DNA from: Gibbula magus
Taxonomy: Eukaryota; Mollusca; Gastropoda; Trochida; Trochidae
Length of the DNA: 64,000 nucleotides
Reading direction: 5' to 3'
Assembly: GCA_936450465.1 (NCBI GenBank)
Contig: OW388296.1
Location: forward strand, 38,468,023-38,532,022
The notes under the pieces are model-generated. The model made no database searches. It was not told the DNA's origin and saw only the letters and a program-made list of their open reading frames with translations. A program made the translations under genes and the position numbers. Numbering within the stretch: the first letter of the stretch is position 1; each line of letters starts with the position of its first letter. Shown here piece after piece: positions 1 through 12,271 of this stretch.

Positions 1-312
1 GTAAATATGAAACTCTTAATTTCAGTTCACTCGTTTATAAATTCAACAGGCAGATTTGATTTAAAGTAGTGCTTCTATGGCACAGTCATAATTTGTATTT
101 TATTGGCGTTCTTTTTCAGATTGTATCATTTATTTGTATTCATATTTATACTGTACATTCATCATGTCATGTTTTGTATTTGGTTGTATCCCGGAGGGGT
201 ATGTATATAAGCATTTGCTTGTTTACCAATCCGGTTCCTTCTTTTCCTTGTTTCCTTTTCTTTTTTGGAAACAAATATGTTTAAACCGAGAGAAGTGCTC
301 TTACAGCTACAT
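1..312 (+). mobile_element. possible 3' tail of a LINE abutting the left arm
   Basis: No coding region is recognised here. The stretch near 215-290 resembles the 3' end of the LINE that ends at 8584: both have a 'CTTGTT' segment, then an A-rich stretch, then GTTTAAACC. This suggests a plus-strand LINE 3' terminus just outside the inverted-repeat arm. The match is short and by eye, so the call is weak. The short open frames here have no recognisable domains. Confidence 0.3.
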
Positions 313-494
313 CGTTTACTTAATTAAGCTGAACATAAGTCAAATAACCTGCGTAGGCGAGAGGGCAGAATTAAATCCCAGTGCATTTAAGTATTTACTG
401 ATAACAAGTTTACTTTACAAAATGTAATGTTATATTAGTTTGAATAGTAGTCTTTATGATATATTTTCGGGATTTATGGAGACCAGCGGGGTGG

Positions 495-580
495 ACGGAC
501 AAAATCCCTACTGGACATAATCCCCAAGGACTTAATCCCCTATGACAAAATCCCCAGTGGATGTAACCCCCCCACCCAAA
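495..580. repeat. short imperfect repeats with an AATCCCC core
   Basis: Units of about 14-17 bases of the form gacaaaatcccc / tggacataatcccc are repeated about five times. The mate is at 63500-63580. Both strands give short open frames (for example minus 410-631 and plus 63457-63663) that are mirror images of each other and show no domain, so I do not call a gene. Confidence 0.6.
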
Positions 581-704
581 AACAACAACACAGACACCAT
601 CCCCAACATAATAGAATTTGTCTTTGATCATTATGTTATTTCTAATAAGTAGGCTTAAAATGATCTTTTGTTATAGAGTGTTGTAGAGTATTTTATTTAA
701 AGTG

Positions 705-890
705 AATTTTGAGAAATTGTTGTTTTCATAAATAATTCCAATTTGTCTTTGATTAGTAACAGTAAGTCAGATTGTTAAATGTTGTTTTCATAAGTAATTC
801 CCTTTTTGTCTTTGATCAGTAACAGAACAAGAGTTTGAGAAATTGTTGTTTTCATAAATAAATCCGATTTGTCTTTGATCAGTTGCAGTA
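705..890. repeat. imperfect tandem repeat, about 60 bp x 3
   Basis: Three successive units contain ttgttgttttcataa and then tttgtctttgat and agtaacag. The corresponding stretch of the right arm (about 63280-63400) has fewer units, so copy number changed after the arms diverged. Confidence 0.6.
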
Positions 891-1122
891 ATTTAAAAAC
901 CTCTCTGCCTGTCATTTCGTGATCCAAGAATGACATTGCCATACATTTTTAAAGGTATCACCAGCGGTCTGCCTTTTATATCAGAGGTTTTTTCATGGAG
1001 GGATTAAAATGTTTATTATTGTGAAAAGCTTAATCGTAAACAACGAAAATATATCGTTGGATTTTAACTTTCTGATGGAGACATACTTTCGACTGTAAAA
1101 CTTAGTGCTCGGGAAAAAGTAA

Positions 1123-1345
1123 CAAAAAAAAGTAACAGAGAAAGTAACAGAGAAAGTAACAGAAAAAGTAACAGAAAAAGTAACAGAAAAAGTAACAGAA
1201 AAAGTAACAGAAAAAGTAACAGAAAAAGTAACAGAAAACATAACAGAAAAAATAACAGAAAAAGTAACAGAAAAAGTAACAGAAAAAGTAACAGAACAAG
1301 TAACAGAAAAAGTAACAGAAAAAGTAACAGAAAAAGTAACAGTTT
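1123..1345. repeat. 12-bp minisatellite (GTAACAGAAAAA)n, left arm
   Basis: About 18 copies of a 12-base unit GTAACAGAAAAA with few variants. The right arm carries the same array on the opposite strand at about 62944-63050 with about nine copies. Minus-strand open frames over it read as a repeated FSVT or FCYF peptide and are artefacts of the 12-base (4-codon) period. A few diverged units recur at 1705-1735. Confidence 0.9.
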
Positions 1346-2174
1346 TTGCTAGGAAAAACGTAACAGTTTTCAAGTCTTTTTATTTAACAACCATACAAGC
1401 ACATTGTCACATTAAATTAATGTCATATAGGTGTAGATCATTTATTAGTGCCCATAAGCGATTTTATTAATTTTTTGGGAGTCTATGCAACAGTACAGTG
1501 AGAGTTTGTCATATAATATACAAGCACAATGACACATTTCATAGCACGATTTCATATTTAAAGACCTTTAAGATAAACTGCTTGTCTGTTTACCAATCCT
1601 TGCCTTTAAAATAAATATTTTTGAAAGCACCACAATTGTTGTTTGTTGTTATAGGTTTACTCAAAGTTAGCTGATCAGGTTAAGAGAAATGTAGGAAAAA
1701 AGTAACTGAAAAAGTAACGGAAATAAGTAACAGTTTTTATATTAAGACACAATAAGAGTATGGTATTGACTTGATTTGTCATCTTGTAATTTAAGAAGAT
1801 TATGAAAACTACATTGATAGTAATTTTAAGGATACATTTCCTGTTTAAGTCATGTTATAAAAGATAACAAGTATACTTAACTTAATCATTAATAGTAGTA
1901 GTAATTTACATATCATTTTATCTAAAGTAAACATACATATAGATATATCAACTATGCTGAATGTTCGTCTTCATATGACAATGAGGATGCAATCACACTT
2001 ATTTTTACATGGAAAGGAAAAAGTAAAGATATTAGAAACAATGAATACAACCTCTAAATTGTGTTATATTGAATACGGCCAACTATTCCTTCATTTCATT
2101 GGTGATTGTTTCGACTGAGGATATTGACCTACATATACGATGCGTCCAATTACCAATTTATTTGCAAAACTTAG

Positions 2175-2733
2175 CGATTTCATCAGGTCAGGCCATCTAA
2201 AGAAAAGAGAAAAGCCAAAAAGCAATGAAAAGTAACTGCTAGCCTTATGTAATTTCTTTTTGTTGTGCACATACTTTATTATTATTTCTGTTATCCTATC
2301 TGCTATTTGTATATTATGTTTGTACTTGTGAAGTGAAGTCTTAACAAAAGCAAACTTTACCAAATCATATTGTTTTGCATAGATATTGTCTGTTTATATT
2401 TATATTATTTCGCGTAATTTAAAACAAACTATTTCACATAAAACGGCAACATGTGTTCCAATATTATGAATTTAAGAAATTAATTATGATTAATACTCTT
2501 TGTATTATTTAACAGCATTGCTTCACAATGAATATCCTGTTTTTATGTACATTTATTTCATTTGTTCTCACAATTTAAAAAATCCCAACGTAACTGTGAT
2601 GCAGTAATATCATGAAGCTATGACCTGGTTTGTGTGATTTATTCCATCTTATTTTAGTTCATGTTCTTCTTAATATATAAAGTTATGGTTAAATGAGATG
2701 AATAATTATTGTTGTTGGTTATTGATATAACGC
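2175..2733. other. segment unique to the left arm (insertion here or deletion in mate)
   Basis: The right arm runs directly from the partner of 2173 to the partner of 2735 (junction near 57530-57540), so these about 560 bases have no counterpart there. No coding region or terminal repeat is visible inside. Confidence 0.6.
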
Positions 2734-2734
2734 C

Positions 2735-3607
2735 TTTTTGTATGCCCAAAGATAGGCGCAACTAAACCATTGTCTGTCTGTTTGAGGGACAATGCATGCT
2801 TAATTAGCATTTATTTAGACAAAACTGTAAGCCACTCAGGCTAGTAATTAGCTGAGAGACCAGTTGTGCGTTGAAGAGCTTGACAGAGGTTAATTTAGTT
2901 GTATAAACATGCAAACGACCTGGCGACAGGCTAATAAACACTATGTCTGTCTGGCTATGTGCTTCGCGCGTCTGGTTTGGCATTTAAAGTTAGCCAATAA
3001 GAATTGAGGCAAACACTAACAACCAATAACATGACGTCTTCATAAATATTTGGACATGCCTTTACCATTTACCCCCTCAGTTGAAAGACCACGCCATCAT
3101 CAATAGCAGTTACTGTCAAACAAATAACGTAACGCTGATGTTAACCCTGTGTTTTTCTTCATCAGTTGTAACCCAAACGCATACGTTTCGATTAGGGATT
3201 TACTGTTTCAAGTTGTGTTCTTTTGGTTATCTTGATATTTACGAATTTCCTCCGGATATGTTCGTTGACAAAGGTAAGTTTTCACACTTTAAAAATTTCA
3301 TATATACAATAATGCAATATATCCGTTGTCACTGTATATATGAGATTTTAAAGTGTGAAACGTCTTGTATGGCGATAACACACTTTTACACATTTTGCTA
3401 GTTATATATACCAATGATGAGACATTTTATACTACAGTCCATTAATGCTATATGAGTAACGACAAACCACGATCATAATTGACACTAACTGAACACAGAA
3501 TTTAAATTCGATATAAGTAACCAGTGCCTATAATCCAATGCATACCACAGAGGATACAAAATATCGTGTTTGCTATTAAATACATAATTCTCATAATGCC
3601 TTTCGAT
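2735..3607 (+). mobile_element. truncated copy of a TIR element (full copy at 53403-57528)
   Basis: 2745-2942 is the about 190-bp terminal repeat (gcaactaaaccattgtctgt...) found at both ends of the element at 53403-57528. The interior follows to 3607, where the copy is cut off by a LINE ORF1 fragment, so the second terminal repeat is missing. Open frame 3081-3401 has no recognisable domain. The element looks non-autonomous. Confidence 0.6.
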
Positions 3608-4152
3608 GAAAAGGATGAAATAATTTGAGAGTTAGCCATAAAAGTCGATAGAAACGAGCAATATGCTCGAAGGAACAATGTGAGAGTTACAGGAATTCCT
3701 GAAACTCGGGGGGAGGATACCAATAAGCTGATTCTTGATATGGCAACAAGGATTGGTGTTAAACTGTCTCCAATGGACATTGATGTAAGTCATAGGGTAC
3801 CCCGTTACCCACCCTCATCCCAAACCCAGGCTAGGCCTATTATTGTGATGTTTGTGAGTGATCATCCAAACGGTCATTGCTCTCACAAAGGTCCAAACTC
3901 AAAGAAACTCAGACAGGATCGCGAAACTACATCAATGAGGATCTCACGAGGCCAAGGGCTTTACTGGCCAAGGAGGCTAGATCGCTTGGCAAACAGAAGA
4001 GGGTGGAGTCGTCCTGGGTGACTGGGGGAGTCGTCCTCAACAAATTGAAGGATGGGGGGCTAAGAAGGGTCTCCAACCATACACAACTACAGAAGGTGTG
4101 TGATGATACCAGGCTGGTATTAAGAATCAACCTCAGCCAGGATAACAATTGA
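3603..4152 (+). pseudogene. LINE ORF1 fragment (RRM plus C-terminal domain), broken
   Basis: The plus strand encodes the nucleic-acid-binding protein of a CR1-group LINE. A conserved block RRNNVRVTGIPE (3660-3700) leads into the RRM, followed by DIDVSHRVPR and PIIV motifs. A frameshift near 3880-3910 moves the reading frame, after which the C-terminal domain continues to 4152. An in-frame TGA lies upstream near 3630. The fragment is homologous to the minus-strand ORF1 at 9927-10823. It starts at the inner edge of the left inverted-repeat arm, so it marks a truncation or insertion point. Confidence 0.75.
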
Positions 4153-4899
4153 CATGTTATGTGAAATCATACAAGTAATCACAACTTAAGTTTCTGAAAA
4201 TGGTTTGACAACTTACAATTTGACGATGGGAAGTTGTACTATGTGCTACCAGTGGTTACATGCATTTGAACTTCTAACAGTGTGGATTACTCCAAACGAA
4301 ATCACGTATACATGGATATTCACAGTTGTTACATGTTCTAGAAAATACTCGTTTATGACAAATTTTCGATGTGAACACTGGAATATATGACGTGATAACG
4401 TATATGCTATATAATGCTTACGTGAGTATATTTATGAACTCTATTAGGTGATTGTTACACCGCTATGGCGCAAATCAAGTGAATGTATTTACCCGTGAAC
4501 TTTCATCGTACATTACTAATTCACTGCAGGAACGTGTTTGTATGTATATGACAATACGATATGAACAATGGAATACATAAAATATTTCAATCAAACTTTC
4601 TTCAGTGTCAATCCCGCGTGAGTATCTTCATGGAATAACTATGTTACTGTTATGAACAGTGACGAAGATGAACATGTTTGCATGTACAAAAGTACATACA
4701 AAGTACAATACAGAGCTGTCATGTATCTCTATAATTATGATTTGAAATGTTGAATTATTAACATAGTTCTCTACCTTTCTTTATTATTGCATCCACTCAT
4801 ATGAATGAGTTTGTACGGCTTTAGTTCGAATCTTTTCCTACTTTTGACATCTTAGAGGTGTTTTCTCCAGGAGCAACAGGTCGTTGTATATTAAGTTAA
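4153..4899. other. no gene seen
   Basis: AT-rich sequence with only short, domain-free open frames. Some weakly repeated phrases (acaatacgatatgaacaatg-like) hint at decayed repeats. Confidence 0.5.
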
Positions 4900-5260
4900 T
4901 TGTTTCCCCAAGTATTGCCTGATAGATTCACTGAATGCTTAGCTTTTTTTGGTATACTTCTAACCATGTCATTATGGGTTTAACATGCAATATATTGTCA
5001 AAGATAGTGAAGCAAATTTTCCCCAAGTATTGTTTGATAGATTCATCCAATGCTTAACTTGTTTTTATATATTTCTAACCACGTTATTATAGGTTTACCA
5101 TGCAATGGTTTATCAAACATAGTAAAGCAGACTTATACCATGCTTATTCACCAATGTTTAACTCGTTTTGATATACTTTTGATCAGGTTACTAAGGGATT
5201 ATTATACAATGGTTTATCAAACATATTAAAGCAGACTTTATCAGGCTTATTCACTAATAC
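4900..5260. repeat. about 115-bp imperfect tandem repeat x 3
   Basis: Units start at about 4906 (ccccaagtattgcctgatag), 5021 (ccccaagtattgtttgatag) and about 5135. Each contains a 'cttaac..gttttnatatac' block, a 'gtttancatgcaatg' block and 'caaanatagtaaagcaga'. Divergence increases along the array. Confidence 0.7.
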
Positions 5261-5346
5261 AAATCAATACTTCTAAAAATGATATTAACTAATGTCCCTT
5301 AAAACACAAACTGTACTTACATAAATTCAGTCATGTCTTGGCCAGG

Positions 5347-7422
5347 TATCAATCAATCTTTATCAATCTTTATTCAATACTGAAAGGCCACAGGCCTATA
5401 GTACATTTTACAAAAATACAAAATACAAAATATATGGCAATCATGTCGACAATCATAGCTAACATTTGGATTTCCTAATGTTCATGGCATGGTACACAAA
5501 CATTGCAAGATTTTTTATAACATCATACTTATTACATTTCATTAAGGATGAAAATTTCTCCAACGAGGGATGAACATAATAAAATTCCTTAAGGTATTGT
5601 CTTCTGATTTTATAATATAACGGACACACGAGCACAAAATTATATTCATTTTCTATTACATTTGTAGTACATGATTTACATAATCTATCGTCTCTTTTCA
5701 TATTAAAATATCTGCCCTTTTCAATCAATAAATCGTGAGATGAACATCGGAAACGTGATAAACTTACTCTAAATTTCTTAATGGTAATACATGATAAATA
5801 GAACTCAGTGTAAATATATGGCTTAAAACCGAAAATATGTGTCACATTTTGAAGAAAGTGTAAGTTTACTGAGCCAGTTTTGTTGGTATATATCCTTTAG
5901 TCTTCGCGTAAAATCACTTATAAACTTCGAAGGACACTCAACAGTTTGTTCATACCACACATGATTAAAACCAGTTTTATATAACAGCTCTTTAATGTCC
6001 GATACCCAGTTTTTGTGTCCATGACCGTCATGTAGAATCATCATTTCATAACATTTTTTTGGTAAACGATAAGAGGGCATACTTAGGAGTCTTAGAGAGT
6101 ATTTAACAACTTTCACCTGGGAGTTTATGATGAGCGGATATCTCCCGCATTCCCCATATATCATTACGTTTGGTGTGCTCATTTTCACCCCAAGAAACTT
6201 TTTACATGCCAATAGATGAATTCTCTCTATTTGGTCAAAATATTGGTACCCCCATATTTCAGATCAATACAATAGAATTGGACTAATCTTGACATCAAAT
6301 ATTCTAAAAAAGGAAGCTAAAGTGAGGTCTCCAAGTACTTTTAAATTTTTCAATATACCTATTAATATTTTTTGTGCTTGGATAGACGCGTACTTCGCAT
6401 GGGTTGACCAAGAGAGATTATACGTAAAATATACACCTAGGTACTTATATGAGGTGGTCGATTCAAGAAGGTTACCTTTAAAATACCATTTTTCATGTCG
6501 AGATAATTTCACCCCTTTCTTGAATGTAATTACTTTCGTTTTACTCATATTCACATTAAGGTGCGTCTGTTCACAATAGGTTTCTAATTCGTTGATTTGC
6601 TTCTGTAGACCTACAATAGTGCTTGAAATAAGAGCTATGTCGTCTGCGAATAGCAGTAGGAAAATTTGAAATACATCTGGATGTAGCTGGATGCCATTTC
6701 TGCAATTGTTTTCTATTTGTAAAGCAAGTTCATTTATAAATAATGAGAACAAAAAGGGACTAAGTACACAGCCTTGTCTGACGCCGATTTGTACATAAAA
6801 AGATTCAGAGATTTCATTTCTATTCCTAACGGTAGCTTTCACATTTTCATAGATGCTATTTAATAGTTTTGACATTTTACTACTCAATCCCTCTGCATTA
6901 AATAGATGCCATAGTTTGTGTCTTTTTACAGAATCAAAAGCTTTGGAAAAATCAACAAACAAAGCGTAAAATTTACCTCCTTTTGAATTAAGATATCTTT
7001 GTACAACACTCTGTAGTATGAACATATTATCAATTGTGGTATATCCCTGTCTAAAGCCTGCCTGTGATATTCGCTTATTTTCTCCATGGTATCGCCCCAG
7101 AATATCAGTCTTTTATTTATAATCGCAGTACATACCTTGCTAAATATACTTAACAAAGTTATACCTCTATAGTTCTCCATAATATTCAAGTTTCCTTGCT
7201 TCTGAAGGGAAACTATAAGTCCAGCCGACCACGCTTGAGGAAAAGTACCTTTTTCCAATATTAAATTGAATACAAGCTCAAGATATGGTAACATCAAATC
7301 AGCGGAAAACTTTAAAAACTCCGGTATTATGTTATCAATGCCTGGAGATTTATTGATTTTGAGATTATCTATGCTCTCTAGTATTTCTTCTCTTGTTATC
7401 GGTGAATCAAGGATCTCTTAGA
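5347..7422 (-). pseudogene. 5'-truncated CR1-group LINE, ORF2 RT to C-terminus, frameshifted
   Basis: Read on the minus strand, this is the second half of a LINE polyprotein. It starts at ITREEILES (7422), in the linker before the reverse transcriptase. It passes the NYRGITLLSIFSK motif, then FVDFSKAFDS and the catalytic FADDIALIS (near 6640), then the thumb and linker (KYLGVYFTYNLSW). It ends with a Cys-rich C-terminus (CKSC...) stopping at 5459. At least three frame changes (about 7030, 6240, 5830) break it. The 3' end at 5347-5375 carries tandem GATTGATAAA-type units, as CR1-like LINEs often do. The endonuclease half is missing. It belongs to the same broad group as the intact LINE at 58027-62730. 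Confidence 0.85.
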
Positions 7423-7499
7423 TTATACTTGAATACTTATACAGAATGTGAGTACATCTAATGAATAAAACTAATATCTTCCTTTATACAAATTTCTAA

Positions 7500-8584
7500 A
7501 ATAATAGTTATAATTTCTAGCCTATGATAGAAGTCTGAAATATCGTTTATCTAGAAAAACGCTAAACAAATTGTATAACTCATTTATCTTGCCTCTTTTG
7601 GATTATTGCTGTCATGTCTGGGATAAATGTGCGATCGAACAGGCCATGTTATTTGAAAATTTACATTTAGACACATTAAGAACTATTTGCCGTGCGGTAC
7701 ATGGCACAAGTCATGCTAAGATATATGCAGAAACAAACTACAGCACGCTAAAAGATAGAAGATACCGATTTAATTTCTATAAAATGTACCATAAGCTGAC
7801 TCCTGACTATCTGAGCGATCTTATACCAAGAAGGGTATTTGAAAAGAGTAATTATAATCTTAGAAACCGTTCTTCCATTTAAACAATTAACTGTAGGACT
7901 CAAGAGATATTCTCAGTCTTTCTTGCCAAATACCATTATGCTGTGGAATTCTTTACCAGACGAAGTCATCAACGCTCCTACACCAAATCAACTGATAAAC
8001 CCAACGGAAACTCAGAACTCTATCAACTTGAATTTAGGGACTAGATTTTGTCAAATCATCCATTGTCGCCTTAAGCTCGGCTGTAGTGATCTAAACGCCC
8101 ACCGTTATAATAGACACATATCGGAAACGTCCAGATGTTCATGCGGTCACAATAACGAAGACGAAGTTCACTATCTGTTTATTTGCCGAAACTACCACCA
8201 TTTAAGATCAAATATGTATTTTTAAAATGAAGGCTATGACAAAACGACAGTATTATATGGTAACAACTCCTTGAATGACACCACTAACAACAATATCTTG
8301 AACTCATTACACCCGTTTATTAGTAAAAGCAACCGGTTCCTTTGAAAGTATCTTACAGTTAATTGTTCAATTTTGAGCTGCAGCCCATTTAATTATTAGG
8401 CACACCTAACAACATGACAATATCCATGTCTGATGTCATACAAATGTTATGTTTTATTTTGCTGTCACGTTTATCTTGTATCCAGCTCTTTGAAATATAT
8501 ATGTACAGGAGCAGCGTTGAAATAAGCCTTTGGCTTGTTCGACAATCCTATGTTCATGTTTATGAAATAAAAATACGTTTAAAC
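7500..8584 (+). pseudogene. 3' end of a second LINE (ORF2 C-terminus plus 3' UTR)
   Basis: From about 7520 the plus strand reads LSRKTLNKLYNSFILPLLDY, then an open frame to 7882 containing YNLRNR. A frameshift near 7880 moves to the frame ending at 8227 (SFLPNTIMLWNSLPDEV, then a Cys/His cluster RCSCGHNNEDEVHYLFIC). This is the typical post-RT tail of Jockey/CR1-group LINEs. The 3' UTR runs to about 8584 with AATAAA near 8568. The RT core is absent, so the copy is 5'-truncated. It lies head-to-head with the LINE at 5347-7422. Confidence 0.75.
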
Positions 8585-9790
8585 CATTATACCAGCGGCC
8601 GTCTCGATAGGCAAACTATGGTTAGAAGTTCTTAATCTCATTTTTGGTAATGAAATATATTTTAGAAGGAGAAGATATACATCGAAGTTCGGAGATGGAT
8701 TTAGTTGTTGATAATAAATTCCCTTAGGAGTAGAGATGACATCGCTTTGCCAGCTTTGAATTAATTGATCTTTTAGAGTGTGTTCAACTTTCGAGACGAG
8801 CCATCTTGAAGTACAAACATAAGGGTTTTTGAATATATATAACAATCCAGTATTGTCAAGTATGTTTTTTACAAGCAAACACCAGGGATTGTCTCTAGTT
8901 CTTTTGTGTGCTAAATAGTTATACATTAGATTCGTTAGCTTATAAGTGGCCCCTTGGTAAGTTAACTTATGCCAGAACGTAATTAAACGTTTATATATCA
9001 TAAATATTAAAGGGAATCTTCCGAGTTCTCTATATAACATGAAACGGGGGGTTGAATTTCTTAAACCAGTAAGAAGTCTAAAGAATTTAGGTGTATTTTC
9101 TCCATGACTTCAAGATTTTCAAAGCACCATATTTCTGCACCATATGTCAAGATTGGAATTACCATTGAGTCAAATGGGAACAGTAAGCAGTCAAATGGAA
9201 GGTCTAGCTTTCTTGTTTTTATCACTAAATTATAAATTATAAAGTGCTTTTAAAGCACTATTACATACAGCTTTAATACTGATACGAGTTTCCTATTTCT
9301 ATGACGCGTTATACCGAGGTACTAATAGCTTAACGATATCAATTTCCCTACCACCCAAGTTAAATTTAGCTTTTGTTGCTTTCTACCGGTCCTCCCCCAA
9401 ATATTACTATTTTAGTTTTGTTTATGTTTACATTTAGCTCCCAAGTGTCACAGTAATTCTTAAATGAATCTAGCGCATCTTGCAATCCTTTCAGTGAAAC
9501 ATGGAATAATACGGCATCGTCTGCATATAATAAAACTATCAACTTGATATATAACAACAGATCTTCGTCTCCCATATATTCAAGTGTTACCCGACCACAA
9601 TCGGCGTCAAATAAATGAGATTCAATATCGTTTATGAAAATAGAAAAAAGTAACGGTGAAAGATTATCCCCCTGTCGAACACCCCTGTTGCATGGGAAAT
9701 AATTTGATACTTAATCATTACATTGTACACGAGATTTGATATTGCTATACATTGATTTTACGAGATTCAGAAATTTACCCTCAATACCCT
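8585..9790 (-). pseudogene. LINE ORF2 fragment (partial RT to linker), broken
   Basis: The minus strand carries RVRQGDNLSPLLFSIFINDI (about 9690-9630), the catalytic YADD (about 9520), a linker ending with 'ILTYGAEIWCFEN' (about 9130), and a C-terminal segment with LGRFPL and RTSNHSLPIE that stops abruptly at 8585. Frames change near 9580, 9360 and 9050. Both ends are truncated. The 3' side abuts the end of the plus-strand LINE at 8584. The ORF1 piece at 9927-10823 is in the same orientation and could belong to the same original copy with its endonuclease region deleted, but this is not proven. Confidence 0.8.
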
Positions 9791-9926
9791 AAACAAAAGT
9801 GGTTGCAATGTTGTCACAATACTTGTATGACTGTTTATTTATAATTAACACATGTTCAGATCCATGTGTTAAGATCACACATTGATATTTACGTAACGCT
9901 GATATATGAAATGTTATTCATCAAGT

Positions 9927-10823
9927 TCAATTCATTGGTTGTTGACTGAGTCTGATGACTGTGGTCAGCCGTAACGACTCGCAGATGTCCTTCAAGTGAG
10001 CCTGTGTGGACACCTTCTTCACCGTGCCATCCCTCATCTTCACAAGCACCACCCAAGTAGAGTCGATCTTCTTTGCCTTGAGCAGATCCCTTGCCCCTCT
10101 CGCCAGAGTCGCCCTCTTTTTTGTGAGGTGTTCGTTAGTGTAGATTTTCCTACCTCTCCAAATCGTCTGCTTTTTCAATTTACCCCTCGCAGATACAAGC
10201 ATTCTCTTGTCTCTGTTGGAAATGAACTTCACTATTATGGGTCTTGGTGGGTCCTGTGGGGTTTTGGGGAACCTAGGTACCCTGTGACACACATCGATGT
10301 CGTGGTAATCGATAGTAACATCCATGGCTGATGCAAGATCAATCACTAAGTTAGTGGTAATTTCCCCTTCTGACTCTGGGACCCCCATAACTCTGATGTT
10401 GTTTTCACGGGATGCTGTTCTTGTCTGTCTAGGTTGTCGGACAGTGTAGTGAAAGCCCTTTCCTTTACAATAATTTTGTTTCAGCGATTTAATTCCTCTT
10501 CAAGCTGTTGATTTTTTTACAACAACCGAATTTAATTCCTCCCTGAGGGTAGATTTGACCTCTTCACTCACTGCTTTACCCAAGAGCGACAGAACAGTTT
10601 CATTTTTGAGGGCAGCAATAAACTGTAAAGTGAAAATTTCGGTTTCTTCAGAGTCACCCTTGTCTGAATGAGTATCTTCCCGTTCACTCATGGTTGATGT
10701 AGAAATTTCACAAAATGAATCTAGTTGAGACAAGTCACATGGGAGCGTGTCGGTTGATTCGTTAAGCACAGTGTCTTTTATTATTAAATTCAATAGATTC
10801 AGAGGAAGTAAGAACGTCCTCAC
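9927..10823 (-). pseudogene. LINE ORF1 (RNA-binding protein), frameshifted
   Basis: The minus strand encodes an acidic N-terminal part (10823-10500, with MSEREDTHSDKGDSEE), then, after a frameshift near 10420, RENNIRVMGVPESEGE leading into an RRM with DIDVCHRVPR and RPIIVKFIS, and a basic C-terminal domain ending at 9927. The order coiled/acidic region, RRM, C-terminal domain is that of CR1/L1-type ORF1 proteins. It is a sister of the fragment at 3603-4152. An in-frame stop near 10490 and the frameshift make it non-functional. Confidence 0.75.
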
Positions 10824-10843
10824 GATTGTGTTTATTTGCCGTA

Positions 10844-11368
10844 TGTAACAAACCGAGTTAAGATGTTTTGTTATAAATTTATCTGCATAGATCAGGCACG
10901 AGCCACGTTATATAACACCGACTCTGTGGTGCATCACAACAGGATGTTTTGCAACCGGGAACAATGGGTCCTGGTCAACCACAGAGCGGTCAATTGTAAA
11001 CATAGCTGTCAACAACACCACGTGCTGCCTGATAATGCAGATAATGAACTCAGACAAATACTTCCTACCTGGTCTGTACCTGTGAACCGGTCAGGGCTGA
11101 GTATGTCTTTAAAGATGGGATAGCCAGGTGGGAAGACAGAGAGAGGGAGGGGAGGGGGAGGGGAGGGGGGGGGGGGGAGGGGGGGGAGGGAGGGGGAGAG
11201 AGGAGAACTGACGAAGAGAGCAGAGCAAGACACCAGTCCAAGAAGGCTACTAAGCCAGTAGTAACCGGCCCGAGGAGGGGGAGAGATTATTAACTATGCA
11301 CTAGTTGGAATAAAGTGAAAAGTGAGACTGTCTCCTTCATGTTTTATTGTAAGCTGTAGTGCTACACA
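10844..11368 (+). repeat. 5' LTR of the gutted element
   Basis: Starts TGTAACAAACCGAGTTAAGA and ends GTGCTACACA, directly before the putative primer-binding leader. AATAAA lies at 11310-11315, about 55 bases before the end, as expected for an R-region poly(A) signal. Confidence 0.65.
11130..11205. repeat. G-rich, GA-only tract inside the LTR
   Basis: A strongly G-rich run on the plus strand with several blocks of four or more G, including a 12-base G run near 11166-11177. It could fold as a G-quadruplex. The minus-strand proline-rich open frame across it is an artefact of composition. Confidence 0.75.
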
Positions 11369-12000
11369 GGGGATCTCTTTTGGTGCCGTGACCCGGATGC
11401 AATCAAAGGGGAAGGGAGGACTCTCGCTCTGACATTTGGTGGGTACCGACTGTTTTGGTACCTATTCTCCTCTCTGGGCCAGTCTAAGTAGTTACGCAGG
11501 AATTGTTTGTAACTCTAGGAATAGTAGTCAGAAAGTACATATAATGGCTGTACAAATAGAATATGTATTTTACCAAATAAATTAATGAGGAACATTTCTG
11601 GAGCACATTGTTTGAATCGTTAGGTAGTAGTAGAAAACACAACGCTAAGGCCTAGGTTACACTTTTGTTCAAGGTATTAATTTCTTTGATGTACTGGAAA
11701 AATTAATGCGATATCTAAGGGTAGTATGATGCAACTATAATTATGTTGGGTAGCAAACTGTCACCTCCTTTAAGAAATATTTATTATAATTATTTGGAGT
11801 TTAAGTCCCGAAATTCTAGGATCAAGGCTAAACTAGTCAACAGGCTGAGTGAATATAATGATTAAGGGGATGTAAGAAGAAAACGATCGTTTCTTCCATT
11901 TGTAGGACATGCTTTGTAAGTCTGTTTTAACCAGATGTCAGCCTTACACTTTGATTGTATAATATAAACTATTCAAAGCTCTAACAACAAATACTTGGTA

Positions 12001-12271
12001 TGTTAGAGAATATTAAGGAAATGTCTGTTGATCGTTTAATGAGTGAATTAGATGGGGTTAGGCAGATGTCAAGCACAGTGATTATCATTATCTGTACTGG
12101 TTAATTCCAGTAATAAGTATCCTTTCCTTAATAGTGTTAGGAATAGGGATATATTGGTATAGGAAAAAGACGACCCAGAGTAGAGGGGGTGGGGAAACAG
12201 TAGTCGGTACGTCCCATTCAAAGAGGGTGTCTGCAAAGGCAAGGTTGCGGAGAGCGACTACAGTGAAGTAA
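12001..12271 (+). pseudogene. env-like C-terminal membrane anchor remnant
   Basis: One plus frame (12001-12110) gives a hydrophilic segment with LENIKEMSVDRLMSELDGV and stops at TAA. A second frame from 12086 gives a strongly hydrophobic stretch of about 20 residues flanked by Tyr/Trp, then a basic cytoplasmic-like tail that stops at TAA 12269-12271. The position, directly upstream of the 3' LTR, fits the end of an envelope-like gene of an LTR retroelement. A frameshift separates the two pieces and the ectodomain is gone, so nothing functional remains. Confidence 0.45.

Larger units (their letters stand above)
313..3607. repeat. left arm of a ~3.3-kb inverted repeat (mate at 53681-63760)
   Basis: Read in reverse complement, this stretch matches 53681-63760 in order over its whole length, with many substitutions and indels. 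Anchors are CGTTTACTTAATTAAGCTGA at 313 (mate near 63740-63760), the matching blocks 1374-1590 and 62733-62950, 1573-1640 and 57951-58025, 1790-2173 and 57540-57900, and 2735-3607 and 53681-57530. The left arm lacks the Penelope and LINE insertions of the right arm, so it shows the empty sites. It ends where a LINE ORF1 fragment begins. It may be two copies of one dispersed repeat in opposite orientation, or a true inverted duplication. Confidence 0.85.

Noticed and set aside
993..1373. 126-residue minus-strand frame with repeated FSVTFSVT
   Set aside because: It is produced by the 12-bp minisatellite; the period is a multiple of three, so all frames stay open. No start context or domain.
3081..3401. 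106-residue plus-strand frame in the left arm
   Set aside because: It lies in a repeat; the mate copy is interrupted by an insertion and many changes, and no domain is visible.
11009..11233. Proline/serine-rich minus-strand frame
   Set aside because: It reads the GA-only tract of an LTR; composition artefact.
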